From NCBI GenBank assembly GCA_049297615.1, contig JBAQUQ010000426.1, positions 1 to 49,043 on the forward strand: 49,043 bases of DNA, written 5' to 3'. The DNA is from JAEMQF01 sp049297615 (GTDB lineage Bacteria; Pseudomonadota; Gammaproteobacteria; Burkholderiales; Burkholderiaceae_C). The position numbers were made by a program, and so were the translations under genes. Below, piece by piece: positions 29,702 through 38,577 of the stretch (its first letter is position 1; the number at the start of each line of letters is the position of its first letter). The notes under the pieces were generated by a model that worked only from the letters and a program-made list of their open reading frames with translations, was not told the origin of the DNA and did no database searches.

Positions 29702-30028
29702 ATGAGCTACTACGAGCGACACATCTTCTTCTGCCTCAATCAACGCGACAACGGCGAGGCATGCTGCACCCAGCACCGGGCACGGGCGAGCTTTGAGCAT
29801 TGCAAGCAGCGCGTCAAGGGCGAGAAACTCAACGGTGCAGGGGGAGTTCGAGTCAACCAAGCGGGTTGCCTGGACCGCTGCGCCGGCGGGCCGGTCGCTG
29901 TGGTCTATCCGGAGGGGGTTTGGTACACCTATGTCGACCAGCAGGACATCGACGAGATCGTCGATTCGCATCTGAAAAACGGCCGAGTGGTTGAACGCCT
30001 GTTGCTGCCGGCCGATGTCGGGCGCTGA
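29702..30028 (+). CDS. Thioredoxin-like [2Fe-2S] ferredoxin
   Basis: Small protein of 108 residues of the thioredoxin-like 2Fe-2S ferredoxin family. Cluster ligands are likely C11 and C21 or C22 (FCLNQRDNGEACC), then C56 and C60 (GCLDRCAGGP). The downstream VYPEGVWYTYVDQQDIDEI is the usual ending of the fold. It transfers electrons, with partner unknown. It lies 60 bases after the VanZ-like gene and 23 before the hydrolase. Confidence 0.9.
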   Translation: MSYYERHIFFCLNQRDNGEACCTQHRARASFEHCKQRVKGEKLNGAGGVRVNQAGCLDRCAGGPVAVVYPEGVWYTYVDQQDIDEIVDSHLKNGRVVERLLLPADVGR

Positions 30029-30051
30029 GCTGCGCGGATGAGAATTCGCGA

Positions 30052-30702
30052 ATGAATTCGCGAACAATGCGCCACAGCGTTCCCGGGCCGGCCGGCGACA
30101 TCGAATGCGCGGTCGACGCGCCCGACTCGACGCCGCTGGGAACAGCACTGGTCTGCCATCCGCATCCTGTGCACGGCGGCACGCTGGACAACAAGGTCGT
30201 GCAAACGCTGGCGCGCGCATTTGTCGCGCTCGGCTGGCGCAGCGTTCGCTTCAACTTTCGCGGCGTCGGTGCGTCACTGGGGCACTGGGACGAAGGCATC
30301 GGCGAAATCGACGACGCCATGGCCGTGCTTGCCGCGCTGCGCGACCCGGCCCTGCCCCTGATACTGGCCGGGTTTTCCTTCGGAGGCTACGTCGCAGCGA
30401 GCGCGGCGCAACGGCTCCTTGGGTCGGACAAACCTTCACGCCTGGTGCTCGTCGCTGCGTCCACGCGAGCGCACCACCTGCCTGCCGTGCCGCCCGACAG
30501 CGTGGTGATCCACGGCGAAAGCGACGACGTGGTGCCCCTGGCGGCAACGCTCGACTGGGCACGCCCACAGTCGCTGCCAGTCATCGTTTTCCCCGGCGTG
30601 GGACATTTTTTCCATGGACAACTCGCCCTGCTCAAGAGCGTCTTGCTTGCGCAACTTCAGCCGGCGAGCGCACCCGGTTCGCGAATCGAACAAAACCGAT
30701 GA
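30052..30702 (+). CDS. Alpha/beta hydrolase
   Basis: Alpha/beta hydrolase of 216 residues. The oxyanion region HPHPVHGGTLDNKV is at about 36-49. The nucleophile elbow is GFSFGG with S109, an Asp lies in HGESDDVVPL, and the late His in VGHFFHG. The closest style is the small YsgA/COG2945-like hydrolases, which often sit beside such ferredoxins in betaproteobacteria. Substrate unknown. The start may be ATG 30052 or 30067. The stop overlaps the dacA-type start by ATGA (30699-30702). Confidence 0.88.
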   Translation: MNSRTMRHSVPGPAGDIECAVDAPDSTPLGTALVCHPHPVHGGTLDNKVVQTLARAFVALGWRSVRFNFRGVGASLGHWDEGIGEIDDAMAVLAALRDPALPLILAGFSFGGYVAASAAQRLLGSDKPSRLVLVAASTRAHHLPAVPPDSVVIHGESDDVVPLAATLDWARPQSLPVIVFPGVGHFFHGQLALLKSVLLAQLQPASAPGSRIEQNR

Positions 30703-31880
30703 ATTCAATCCTTGCCTTCGTCTTGGCCCTGGCGTCCCTGAGTTTCGCCAGCCCTGCCCTCGCGCAGGCCCCGCAGCCGCCCGGCGTGGCGGCAAAAAAT
30801 TATTTCATCGTCGACCTGACGAGCGACACGGTTCTGGCGCAGCGCGACGCCGACGCGCCGGCGGACCCGGCCTCGCTCACCAAGCTGATGACGGCTTACC
30901 TGGTGTTCAGCGCGATCCGCGACAAGAAACTCGAGCTCGGGCAGAGCCTGCCGGTGTCGCAGCGCGCTTGGGCCGAGCGCAGGGGAGGCGGCTCGCTGAT
31001 GTTCATCGACACGACGATGACGCCCAAGGTCGACGAGTTACTGCGCGGCATGATCGTGCAGTCAGGCAACGACGCTTCGGTGGCGCTCGCCGAAGGCGTG
31101 GCAGGCTCCTTGGACCAGTTTGTCGCGATGATGAACGCGCAAGCCACGGCTTGGGGTCTGAAAAACACGCATTTCAAGAATGTGACGGGCTTGAGCGAAA
31201 CCGGGCACAGCAGCACGGCGCGCGAACTGGCAATCATCGCGACGCGAATCATTCGCGATTTCCCCGACTTCTACACCTACTATTCGCTCCCCTCCTACAA
31301 GTACAACAACATCGCGCAGCCCAACCGCAACCTGCTGCTGCGGCGCGACCCGAGCGTGGACGGCATGAAGACCGGATACACGGCCGCTTCAGGCTATTGC
31401 CTGATCGCCAGTGCGGTTCGCATATTTCCCAATCTGGGGGCAGGGGGAACGGCGCCGGGCAAGCGCCGGCTGCTCAGTGTGCTGTTGAACGCGACGTCGA
31501 TGCAGGCGCGGGCCAATGAGAGTCAGAATCTCTTGAACTGGGGATTCCAGGCCTTCGATACGGTGCGCCTGTTCGACGACGCTCGGGCCCTGGCCACTCC
31601 CGAAGTCTGGAAGGGCAAGACCCGGGTCGCCAAACTCGGTGCTGCCGGCGCGGTGTTCGTCACGATCGCCAAGGGCGACGCGCGCAAACTGAAGACGCAA
31701 ATCGAGCGTACCGAGCCGCTGCTGGCACCCTTGGCCCAAGGCCAGCGGGTCGGCACGATCAAGGTCACGAGCCCGAACGGCGAGGGTGTCGTCGACGTGC
31801 CCTTGGTCGTGCTCGAGGCGGTCGAACAAGCCCCTCTGCTCGGGCGCATCTGGGACACGATCCGCTTGTGGATTCGCTGA
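30699..31880 (+). CDS. dacA: D-alanyl-D-alanine carboxypeptidase (DacA/PBP5-type)
   Basis: Penicillin-binding protein that trims the terminal D-alanine of peptidoglycan stem peptides. A signal peptide ends near ALA-QA at residue 23. The catalytic motifs are SLTK (59-62), SGN (122-124) and KTG (224-226). The C-terminal beta domain and amphipathic tail (LLGRIWDTIRLWIR) match PBP5 and PBP6 membrane anchoring. The 393-residue length is normal. ATG 30699 gives the correct signal peptide and overlaps the hydrolase stop. The next gene, dat, makes D-amino acids, which fits a wall-metabolism context. Confidence 0.95.
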   Translation: MNSILAFVLALASLSFASPALAQAPQPPGVAAKNYFIVDLTSDTVLAQRDADAPADPASLTKLMTAYLVFSAIRDKKLELGQSLPVSQRAWAERRGGGSLMFIDTTMTPKVDELLRGMIVQSGNDASVALAEGVAGSLDQFVAMMNAQATAWGLKNTHFKNVTGLSETGHSSTARELAIIATRIIRDFPDFYTYYSLPSYKYNNIAQPNRNLLLRRDPSVDGMKTGYTAASGYCLIASAVRIFPNLGAGGTAPGKRRLLSVLLNATSMQARANESQNLLNWGFQAFDTVRLFDDARALATPEVWKGKTRVAKLGAAGAVFVTIAKGDARKLKTQIERTEPLLAPLAQGQRVGTIKVTSPNGEGVVDVPLVVLEAVEQAPLLGRIWDTIRLWIR

Positions 31881-31967
31881 TGGCGGCCGCCCCACCAGGG
31901 CCCGGGGAACTTCGGCCAGCCGCTGGACTCGGGTCTAATCGGGAAAATTTGCCTCCCGGGAGCTGCC

Positions 31968-32855
31968 ATGCAAACCATCCCTGACACCCTGTGTTATTTG
32001 AACGGCGAATATTCGTCCTTGCGCGACGCCAAGGTCTCGGTGCTCGACAGGGGCTTCATCTTCGGTGACGGCATCTACGAAGTGGTGCCGGTCTACTCGG
32101 GCAAGCTGTTTCGCTTGGACGAGCACATGGCACGGCTCACCCGCAGCCTGGGCAAGCTGCGCATCGCCAATCCGCATTCCAGCGAGCAATGGTTGGAGCG
32201 CTGCCGCAAACTGATTCGCGCGCTCGCTGACAGCACGGCCGCGCAGGATCAGTTGGTCTACATTCAGGTGACACGCGGCGTCGCGCCGCGCGATCATGTG
32301 ATTCCGCGCGACATCGCACCCACCGTGTTCATCATGACGAGTGTGATGAATCCGCCCAGTCACGAACAGCGCCACGTCGGCGTGGCCTGTGTCACGGCGC
32401 GTGACTTTCGCTGGGAGCGCGGTGACATCAAGAGCATCTCCTTGCTCGGCAATGTGCTGGCGCGCCAGCTCTCGGCGGACCATGGCGCCGTCGAGACGAT
32501 ACTGTTTCGCGCCGGTTTCCTGACCGAGGCTTCTGCCAGCAACGTCTGGGTCGTGCACGAAGGCGCCGTGCTGGGCCCGCCAAAAAGCGAGCATTTGCTG
32601 GAAGGCATTCGCTACGAGTTGATTCGCGAACTCTGCGAAGACACCGGCATCGCTTTTAATCTGCGGCCGATTCCCGAAACCGAAGTGATGGCCGCCGACG
32701 AAGTGCTGCTCAGCTCGGCGACCAAGGAAATCCTGCCGGTGACGACGCTCGACGGCCAAGCGGTGGGGCATGGAGCCCTGCGCGGCAAGCCCGGACCGGT
32801 GTACGCGAAGCTGTATGAGGCCTACCAGACGGCGAAAGCCGTGCATTCGATCTGA
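31968..32855 (+). CDS. dat: D-amino acid aminotransferase
   Basis: PLP-dependent class IV aminotransferase, likely interconverting D-amino acids (for example D-alanine and D-glutamate). The 295-residue protein has K155 in RGDIKSISLLGNVLA as the PLP lysine, SVLDRGFIFGDGIYEV at the N terminus, TEASASNVWVV, and the C-terminal LLSSATKEILPVT. A branched-chain enzyme (IlvE) is possible from the fold. The context (dacA before, ybeD-lipB-lipA after) is the usual one for D-amino acid transaminase in Burkholderiales. ATG 31968 follows GGGAGCTGCC. Confidence 0.88.
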   Translation: MQTIPDTLCYLNGEYSSLRDAKVSVLDRGFIFGDGIYEVVPVYSGKLFRLDEHMARLTRSLGKLRIANPHSSEQWLERCRKLIRALADSTAAQDQLVYIQVTRGVAPRDHVIPRDIAPTVFIMTSVMNPPSHEQRHVGVACVTARDFRWERGDIKSISLLGNVLARQLSADHGAVETILFRAGFLTEASASNVWVVHEGAVLGPPKSEHLLEGIRYELIRELCEDTGIAFNLRPIPETEVMAADEVLLSSATKEILPVTTLDGQAVGHGALRGKPGPVYAKLYEAYQTAKAVHSI

Positions 32856-32868
32856 ACCGGGCTCGAGC

Positions 32869-33135
32869 GTGGCGCAGCCGGCGTCGCCGATCGGGTATCC
32901 ATCGGCATTCCCGATCAAGGTGATGGGTGTGAATGTCGAGGGTTTTGCGCAGGCGATGATCGAAGTGGCTCGTCGGTTCGACCCGGCGCTCGACGCTGAC
33001 GCCGTGACGACACGGCTCAGCGCGGGCGGCAAGTATCTCGGCGTGACGCTCACCGTCACCGCCACCAGCCGGGAACAACTCGACGCGCTTTACGAAAGCC
33101 TGACGGCGCACCCAATGGTCAAGGTGGTGCTGTGA
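32869..33135 (+). CDS. ybeD: DUF493 (YbeD/UPF0250) protein
   Basis: Small protein of 88 residues of the YbeD/DUF493 family. GYPSAFPIKVMG near the N terminus and the C-terminal TATSREQLDALYESLTAHPM, then VKVVL are family-typical. The start is GTG 32869, since the long upstream open frame runs out of frame through dat. YbeD lies before lipB in many proteobacteria and may regulate lipoate or lysis-related functions. No catalytic residues are known. It ends 13 bases before lipB. Confidence 0.85.
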   Translation: MAQPASPIGYPSAFPIKVMGVNVEGFAQAMIEVARRFDPALDADAVTTRLSAGGKYLGVTLTVTATSREQLDALYESLTAHPMVKVVL

Positions 33136-33148
33136 GGGCGTCTCGCTG

Positions 33149-33826
33149 ATGACGTTGCAGGCGCTCCAGGCCGAACTGTTGGGCCGCGTCGACTATGTGG
33201 CCACATGGGCGGCGATGCGTGAGTTCACGCGGCAACGCGACGCAACGACGCCCGATCGGCTTTGGATTTGCGAACACGATCCCGTGTTCACGCAGGGCGT
33301 TGGCGGTCGCGCCCAACATGTACATGACGCAGGCACGATCCGCATCGTGCAGACCGATCGTGGCGGACAGGTCAGCTACCACGGCCCAGGCCAGGTCGTC
33401 GCCTACCCGCTCATCGATTTGAAGCGTCAAGGCATCTACGTCAAGGAGTTCGTCTATCGCCTCGAACACTGTGTGATCAAGACGCTCGAGAGTTATGGCG
33501 TCACCGGCCATCGCGTCGCGGGCGCCCCGGGCGTTTACGTGCGGCGGTCGGACCCCTTCGGCCATGCAGCGCTGCGCGCATCGGGCGTCGACAAGTTCGC
33601 CGGCCTGGGCAAGGTCGCCGCGCTGGGCATCAAGCTCAGCCGGCATCGCAGTTATCACGGCGTGGCGCTGAACGTCGCGATGGATCTGGCGCCCTTCAGT
33701 GCCATCGACCCGTGCGGCCACGTCGGGCTCGATACAGTGGACTTGGCTACACTGGGTGTGCACACCGACTGGCAGGAGGCTGCGGTGCGGCTTGGCGACA
33801 GCTTGGCGGCCCATCTTGCCCCTTGA
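33149..33826 (+). CDS. lipB: Octanoyltransferase LipB
   Basis: Transfers octanoyl from acyl carrier protein to lipoyl domains. The 225-residue protein has RGGQVSYHGPGQVVAYPLID, K162 in ALGIKLSRH and the nucleophile C189 in AIDPCGHVG. The order of motifs and the length are normal. It is followed by lipA after 64 bases, completing the endogenous lipoate pathway: LipB makes the octanoyl protein, LipA inserts the sulphurs. Confidence 0.96.
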   Translation: MTLQALQAELLGRVDYVATWAAMREFTRQRDATTPDRLWICEHDPVFTQGVGGRAQHVHDAGTIRIVQTDRGGQVSYHGPGQVVAYPLIDLKRQGIYVKEFVYRLEHCVIKTLESYGVTGHRVAGAPGVYVRRSDPFGHAALRASGVDKFAGLGKVAALGIKLSRHRSYHGVALNVAMDLAPFSAIDPCGHVGLDTVDLATLGVHTDWQEAAVRLGDSLAAHLAP

Positions 33827-33890
33827 GCGCATCTCGAACCTGCTCGCGAAAGTTCAAGCTTTCGAAGCTGCGCAACCCTGATGCCCAACC

Positions 33891-34883
33891 ATGTCGAATG
33901 AAATCCATAACAAGGCCAGCGTGAACACCTACGACGCCAGCGTCAAGCAAAAAGCGCAGGCGAAAACGTCGCGCATTCCGATCAAAGTGATGCAGGCCGA
34001 GCCGCTGAAGAAGCCCGATTGGATTCGCGTCAAGGCGGGAATGGCCGGCACGCGCTTTTACGAGATCAAACAGATCCTGCGCGAGCACCGCCTGCACACC
34101 GTGTGCGAAGAAGCCTCGTGCCCGAACATCGGCGAGTGCTTCGGCATGGGCACGGCGACTTTCATGGTCATGGGCGACAAGTGCACGCGGCGTTGCCCGT
34201 TTTGCGATGTCGGCCACGGCCGGCCCGACCCGCTGGATGCGGATGAGCCGGCGAACCTGGCCAGGACGATCGCGGCGCTTCGACTCGCCTACGTCGTCAT
34301 CACGAGTGTGGACCGCGACGATTTGCGCGATGGTGGGGCGGCCCACTTCGTCGAATGCATTCGACGCACGCGTGAGTTGTCGCCGCGCACGAAGATTGAA
34401 ATCCTCACGCCCGATTTTCGCGGCCGGCTCGACCGGGCGCTGGCCGTTCTGCAAGCGGCGCCGCCCGACGTCATGAACCACAACCTGGAAACCGTGCCGC
34501 GCCTGTACGGCCAGGCGCGGCCCGGTTCGGACTACGCCTTTTCGCTGAGCCTGTTGCAGCGCTTCAAGGCCATTGCGCCCCAGGTTCCCACCAAGAGCGG
34601 CCTGATGGTGGGCCTGGGCGAGACCGACGAAGAAATCCTGTCGGTGATGCGCGACATGCGCGAGCACGGCATCGACATGCTCACGATCGGCCAATATCTC
34701 GCGCCGAGTCGGCACCACCTGCCGGTGCAGCGCTACGTGCATCCCGACACTTTTGCGATGTTCGAGGCGCAGGCGCGACGCATGGGCTTCGCGCACGCCG
34801 CCGTGGGCGCGATGGTGCGGTCGAGCTATCACGCCGACCGGCAAGCGCATGCGGCCGGCGTCCAGGGCGCGACGGCGTCTTGA
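33891..34883 (+). CDS. lipA: Lipoyl synthase LipA
   Basis: Radical SAM enzyme that inserts two sulphur atoms into octanoyl chains. The auxiliary cluster ligands are C72, C77 and C83 (VCEEASCPNIGEC). The radical SAM cluster is C98, C102 and C105 (CTRRCPFCD). The conserved late serine is in MVRSSYHAD. The 330-residue length is normal, with a 40-residue basic N terminus. The start ATG 33891 is at the head of this region. It follows lipB. Confidence 0.97.
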   Translation: MSNEIHNKASVNTYDASVKQKAQAKTSRIPIKVMQAEPLKKPDWIRVKAGMAGTRFYEIKQILREHRLHTVCEEASCPNIGECFGMGTATFMVMGDKCTRRCPFCDVGHGRPDPLDADEPANLARTIAALRLAYVVITSVDRDDLRDGGAAHFVECIRRTRELSPRTKIEILTPDFRGRLDRALAVLQAAPPDVMNHNLETVPRLYGQARPGSDYAFSLSLLQRFKAIAPQVPTKSGLMVGLGETDEEILSVMRDMREHGIDMLTIGQYLAPSRHHLPVQRYVHPDTFAMFEAQARRMGFAHAAVGAMVRSSYHADRQAHAAGVQGATAS

Positions 34884-34913
34884 GCACCCTGCCGTCCTGG
34901 GTTCAACGCAGTC

Positions 34914-35744
34914 TTGACTTCAACCCTTTGCGCGCTCGGCGCGGTCGCGCTGTGGTCGACCCTGGCCACCCTGGGCCTCATGCTGTCGCATGTACCGCCG
35001 CTTCTGTTGACGGGGCTGGGTCTGCTGATCGGCAGCATCCCAGCCTGGCCGCTCGCGCAACAGTGGCGCGTGCGGCCAGGCACCCTGCTTCTGGGTGTCT
35101 ACGGGCTGTTCGGTTTTCATTTCCTGCTGTTCATCGCGCTGCGCCACGCCCCCCCGGTCAGTGCCAATCTGGTGAACTACTTGTGGCCCTTGTTCATGGT
35201 CGTGTTGGCGCCGCTGTTTCTGCGTGAACTGCATTCGAGCCCGGTGCACCTCGGCGCAGCCCTGGTCGGTTTTGCCGGCGCTGCGTTGGCGATGCTTGCC
35301 GACCGGGACCTCGATGGGTTCGGCGGCGAATCCGCCTGGGGCTATCTCGCGGCATTGGGCTCGGCTTGGGTCTGGGCCAGTTACTCCTTGTTGACCAAGC
35401 GTGTCGCGCTTTTCCCTACGTCGGCGATCGGCTTGTTCGGTCTGGTGTCGGGCCTGCTGTCCCTGTTGTGCCACATGTGGCTCGAGCCTGCCGCGAGCCT
35501 CACGCCGCGCGATTGGGGGCTCATCGCATTGCTCGGCCTGGGACCTCTGGGAGGGGCTTTCTTTCTGTGGGACGCGGCCCTGAAGCGCGGCGACCCGCGG
35601 CGCATCGGTGTGCTGAGTTACCTGACGCCGCTGGCATCGACGCTCTTGCTCGTCGTGACGAGCGGCCGGCCGCTGACGGCGGCCATCGGCGTCGCCGCCT
35701 TGCTCATTGTCGGCGCCGCGGCGGTGGGCCTGGCCGTACGATGA
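34914..35744 (+). CDS. EamA-family (DMT) transporter
   Basis: Integral membrane protein of 276 residues with about ten hydrophobic helices in two EamA repeats. The first is about 1-130 and the second about 145-275, with a repeat junction near GYLAALGSAWVWASYSLLTK. Such drug/metabolite transporters export amino acids or other small molecules. The substrate is not inferable. The only fitting start is TTG 34914, because an in-frame stop lies at 34881 and no ATG or GTG is available between. It is 30 bases after lipA. Confidence 0.85.
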   Translation: MTSTLCALGAVALWSTLATLGLMLSHVPPLLLTGLGLLIGSIPAWPLAQQWRVRPGTLLLGVYGLFGFHFLLFIALRHAPPVSANLVNYLWPLFMVVLAPLFLRELHSSPVHLGAALVGFAGAALAMLADRDLDGFGGESAWGYLAALGSAWVWASYSLLTKRVALFPTSAIGLFGLVSGLLSLLCHMWLEPAASLTPRDWGLIALLGLGPLGGAFFLWDAALKRGDPRRIGVLSYLTPLASTLLLVVTSGRPLTAAIGVAALLIVGAAAVGLAVR

Positions 35745-35825
35745 GCGTGGCACATTTGGCAAGTGCACAGCGCGCCTGCGGGAATTGGAATCGCGCGGCA
35801 GCGTATACCTGACAATGCCCACGCG

Positions 35826-37214
35826 ATGAGCCTGAACGATCCTCTTCCCTTTGTTGCACTGGCCGAGCGCTTCAACGACGTGTCGATCGCGTCGATTGCG
35901 CCCTTCCTGCAGCCCATGCCGCTTGCCGCCGCCGCGGTGGCCATGCATCCGGCGCGCGTTCTCGTCCTGTTCGGCGCGGACTGGGACGGCCGCGTGCTGC
36001 CTCACTACGAACGCAGCGGGCGCTACCGCTTCCACGAGCACGGCTTCGACTTGTTCAGTTTTCCAAGCAATGCCAGGTTGATGTGGTTCAACGTCTGGAA
36101 ATTCGTCGATTCCTTGGTGGCTCGCTATCGCGGCCGCATCGACGCCGTGTTCAGCTCCAACGAACAATTCGGTGCGCTCGCTGCGGCCCTGGTTGCCGAG
36201 CGGCTCGGCTTGCCGGGCGCCGACCCCGAGGTTTTGCTGTGTTCGCAACACAAGTACGAAGCGCGCTTGCGCCTGCGTGAATTTGCGCCCGACCTGTGCC
36301 CCGAATTCGACATCATCCCCTACACGATCACGCTGGAAGAGGCCGAGTGCTTGCACTATCCCTTGTTCGTCAAGCCGGTCAAGGCGACGTTTTCCGTGCT
36401 CGCGCGGCGCTGCGACGGCCCGCAGGAGTTGATCGAACATCTGCGTTTCAAGCCCTGGGAGAAGCACGTCATCAAACGCCTGATCGAGCCGCACAACCAG
36501 GCCTTGCGAAGGTTCCCGGGATTGCGTATCGACGCGCGCAAGTTGATCGTCGAAGAACTGCTCCAAGGCAGGCAGATCAATGTCGACGGCTATGTTCACC
36601 AAGGCGCTGTGCGGCTGCTGGGCATCACCGACGAAGTGATGTACCCCGGCACCAACTCCTTCATGCGCTTCACCTTCCCGGGGTCGAATGGGCAGCGATT
36701 GCACGAGCGAGTGCGCGAAGCGAGCGAACGTGTCGTGCACGGCTACGGTTTGGACCACGGGTTCTTCAACCTCGAGTTTTTCATCCACCCCCACACCGGC
36801 GCGCTCAAGCTGATCGAGGTCAACCCGCGCCTGGCGGCCCAGCTCGCGCAGTTCTACGATTGGGTGCTGGGCATCGACACCTACGAGCTGGGTTTTGCGA
36901 TGGCGCTGAACCGGCCCCTGCCGGCAGCCCACGCACCGCGTTTCGGCGCTGCGGCCAGTTTCGTTTGGCGCAGCTTTGGGGCGACATCGTGTCCGCGTCT
37001 GCCCGATCGCGAAGACCTGGCCTGGCTGGCGCGCGAATACCCCGAGGCGCGCCTGGAGCTGTATCCGAAAAAAGGGGGATCGCTGCAGCGCGACCTCAAG
37101 TGGCTGGGCTCACACCGTTGGGCCGTGCTGAACATGCCCGCACTGGACGAGACCGATCTGCGTTCGCGCTACGAGAGGATTTGCCGGCGCTTCGTCTGGC
37201 CCGCACCCTATTAG
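35826..37214 (+). CDS. ATP-grasp domain protein
   Basis: ATP-grasp ligase-type protein of 462 residues. The ATP-binding lysine is in FVKPVKATFS (about 180). VEELLQGRQINVDGYV and the metal-binding LIEVNPRLAAQ (about 328-338) follow. The C-terminal segment (AREYPEARLELYPKKGG) is specific and basic. The reaction joins a carboxylate to a nucleophile via acyl phosphate, but the substrates are unknown. It may belong with the EamA exporter, which ends 81 bases upstream, as maker and exporter, though that is only context. ATG 35826 (MSLNDP) is preferred to 35763. Confidence 0.8.
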   Translation: MSLNDPLPFVALAERFNDVSIASIAPFLQPMPLAAAAVAMHPARVLVLFGADWDGRVLPHYERSGRYRFHEHGFDLFSFPSNARLMWFNVWKFVDSLVARYRGRIDAVFSSNEQFGALAAALVAERLGLPGADPEVLLCSQHKYEARLRLREFAPDLCPEFDIIPYTITLEEAECLHYPLFVKPVKATFSVLARRCDGPQELIEHLRFKPWEKHVIKRLIEPHNQALRRFPGLRIDARKLIVEELLQGRQINVDGYVHQGAVRLLGITDEVMYPGTNSFMRFTFPGSNGQRLHERVREASERVVHGYGLDHGFFNLEFFIHPHTGALKLIEVNPRLAAQLAQFYDWVLGIDTYELGFAMALNRPLPAAHAPRFGAAASFVWRSFGATSCPRLPDREDLAWLAREYPEARLELYPKKGGSLQRDLKWLGSHRWAVLNMPALDETDLRSRYERICRRFVWPAPY

Positions 37215-37264
37215 GGTCAGACTTCGCCGGGTGCCGACTTGGAAAACCGGGTCGCGCCGCGCGC

Positions 37265-38446
37265 TCAGGGTGCACCCGTGCGCTCAGTGCGCGCGCGGGA
37301 GACCCTGGCGAGCTCGTGCAGCAGCGCAGCCGGCAGGGCCGTGTCGATGATGTCGCGACCCACGCGACCCAGGTCGGCGCCGGCCACGCCGGATTTGTCG
37401 AAAGTGCGGCCCCGTTCGACGATTTCCACGAAGGCCGAGTCCGGCGCGCCGGCGCAGAGCTCCTCGCGAAACTTGGTGAAGCTCTCACCGCGCTGGATGG
37501 CTTCGACAATGACGGCGTCGGGCGCGCCACCTTGACAAAATTCTGTCGCCTCGCTGACTGAACTGACGAAGTCGATCAGCAGACCCATGTTGCGCAAGGC
37601 GTCGCGAATCTGGACCCTCATCTCACGGCGCGACGAAATCACCAGTACCTGGCTTCCGGCCAGCGGCCGCGAATCACGCGGCGCGACCGACCTCGCATCG
37701 GCAACCTCCGGCGCCCCTGGGGCCGCCTCTTGCGGCGTGGCGCGCAAGAAATGCAGCGTCAAGACGACGATTCGGGCGTCGTCCTGGACGTGCAGGGTGA
37801 CGCCCATCGCCGCGGCGGTTTGCTCGAGGATGCGCCACGCCAGCGCGTTCAGGCGCGGGGGCCGAACCGTTTCCGCCAGATCGATAGTGAGCGCGTCACT
37901 GGCGCGCGGCTCAAAACGACATTCGAGCTGCAGGCTGCCGGACTCGGCGCCCACGCACGTCTTGAATTCGCAGCGGCCGCCAGCGTTGCCCAGGGCCCAG
38001 TCGAACAGGGTGTTGAGCAGGCAGAACGTCAGCGTCGGATCGACCATGACTTCAGCCTGCGCGGTCGCAACCTCGACGCTGACGTCCTGCTGCGAGGCGT
38101 CGCTTGCACGCTGACTCAGCACGCTTTGCACCACCTCGTCGAGCACCAGCCGCTCCGGCGCTGGACGCAGGCCGCCCGAAGCGAGATTCATCAGCTGCTG
38201 GCCCAGCATGCCGGCCTGGCGCGCCTGTTGAACTTCCTCGCGCAAAGCCGTCAAGTCGGCACGCCTGATGCGGCCGCTGCTGGTGAGTGAATCGATACGT
38301 TCCAGCGCCCGCGTCAGCGGGCCGGCAACGTCAGCGCCGAACTCGCCGACGAGTGCAAACCACTGCTGCGCCGACCCACTGGTGCCGGCCTCGTCCGGCA
38401 GGTCAGGCGTGACGACCGACCTGCCGTGGGGGTCTGACATGTCCAT
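37265..38446 (-). CDS. Degenerate hybrid-kinase-like protein (pseudo-kinase plus pseudo-receiver)
   Basis: Protein of 393 residues (391 if started at the better ATG 38440). Residues about 27-110 look like a dimerisation helix pair without a phosphorylatable His (FGADVAGPLTRALERID). Residues about 125-235 resemble an ATPase fold (LLNTLFDWALGNA, then LAWRILEQTAAAMG) but lack the D-x-G-x-G box. Residues about 265-385 are a receiver-like domain in which the acidic pair is S271 S272 and the phosphorylation Asp is E315 (VIVEAIQRG), a natural phosphomimic. The Lys of the receiver is also missing. It is therefore likely a scaffold or a constitutive signalling partner. The next gene encodes an acyl-CoA-binding protein; no operon link is proven. 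Confidence 0.75.
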   Translation of the reverse strand: MDMSDPHGRSVVTPDLPDEAGTSGSAQQWFALVGEFGADVAGPLTRALERIDSLTSSGRIRRADLTALREEVQQARQAGMLGQQLMNLASGGLRPAPERLVLDEVVQSVLSQRASDASQQDVSVEVATAQAEVMVDPTLTFCLLNTLFDWALGNAGGRCEFKTCVGAESGSLQLECRFEPRASDALTIDLAETVRPPRLNALAWRILEQTAAAMGVTLHVQDDARIVVLTLHFLRATPQEAAPGAPEVADARSVAPRDSRPLAGSQVLVISSRREMRVQIRDALRNMGLLIDFVSSVSEATEFCQGGAPDAVIVEAIQRGESFTKFREELCAGAPDSAFVEIVERGRTFDKSGVAGADLGRVGRDIIDTALPAALLHELARVSRARTERTGAP

Positions 38447-38447
38447 G

Positions 38448-38473
38448 CCCCGATTGTTTCAGAAGAATCGGGG
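38448..38473 (-). promoter_or_regulatory. Hairpin covering the ribosome-binding site of the pseudo-kinase gene
   Basis: CCCCGATT (38448-38455 on the plus strand) pairs with AATCGGGG (38466-38473). In the minus-strand mRNA the 3' arm ends with GGGG, seven bases before ATG 38440. The stem would hide the Shine-Dalgarno, suggesting translational control. Confidence 0.5.
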
Positions 38474-38577
38474 CTGCGGCGGCCCTTGAGGGACCGGCAA
38501 CGCAGAAATCTTTTGCGCGGGGCCGGCGCGACGCACTCCGGTAAGGCCCCGCTACGGGTGGGGTCCGCCGCGCAGCG

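Noticed and set aside
30039..30062. GAATTCGCGA repeated twice before the hydrolase gene
   Set aside because: Two short copies only, one overlapping the start codon; no further structure, probably chance or a minor duplication.
34920..36932. Long minus-strand open frame opposite the EamA and ATP-grasp genes
   Set aside because: Low-complexity Arg, Gln and His-rich translation with no motif. The plus strand encodes two recognisable families.
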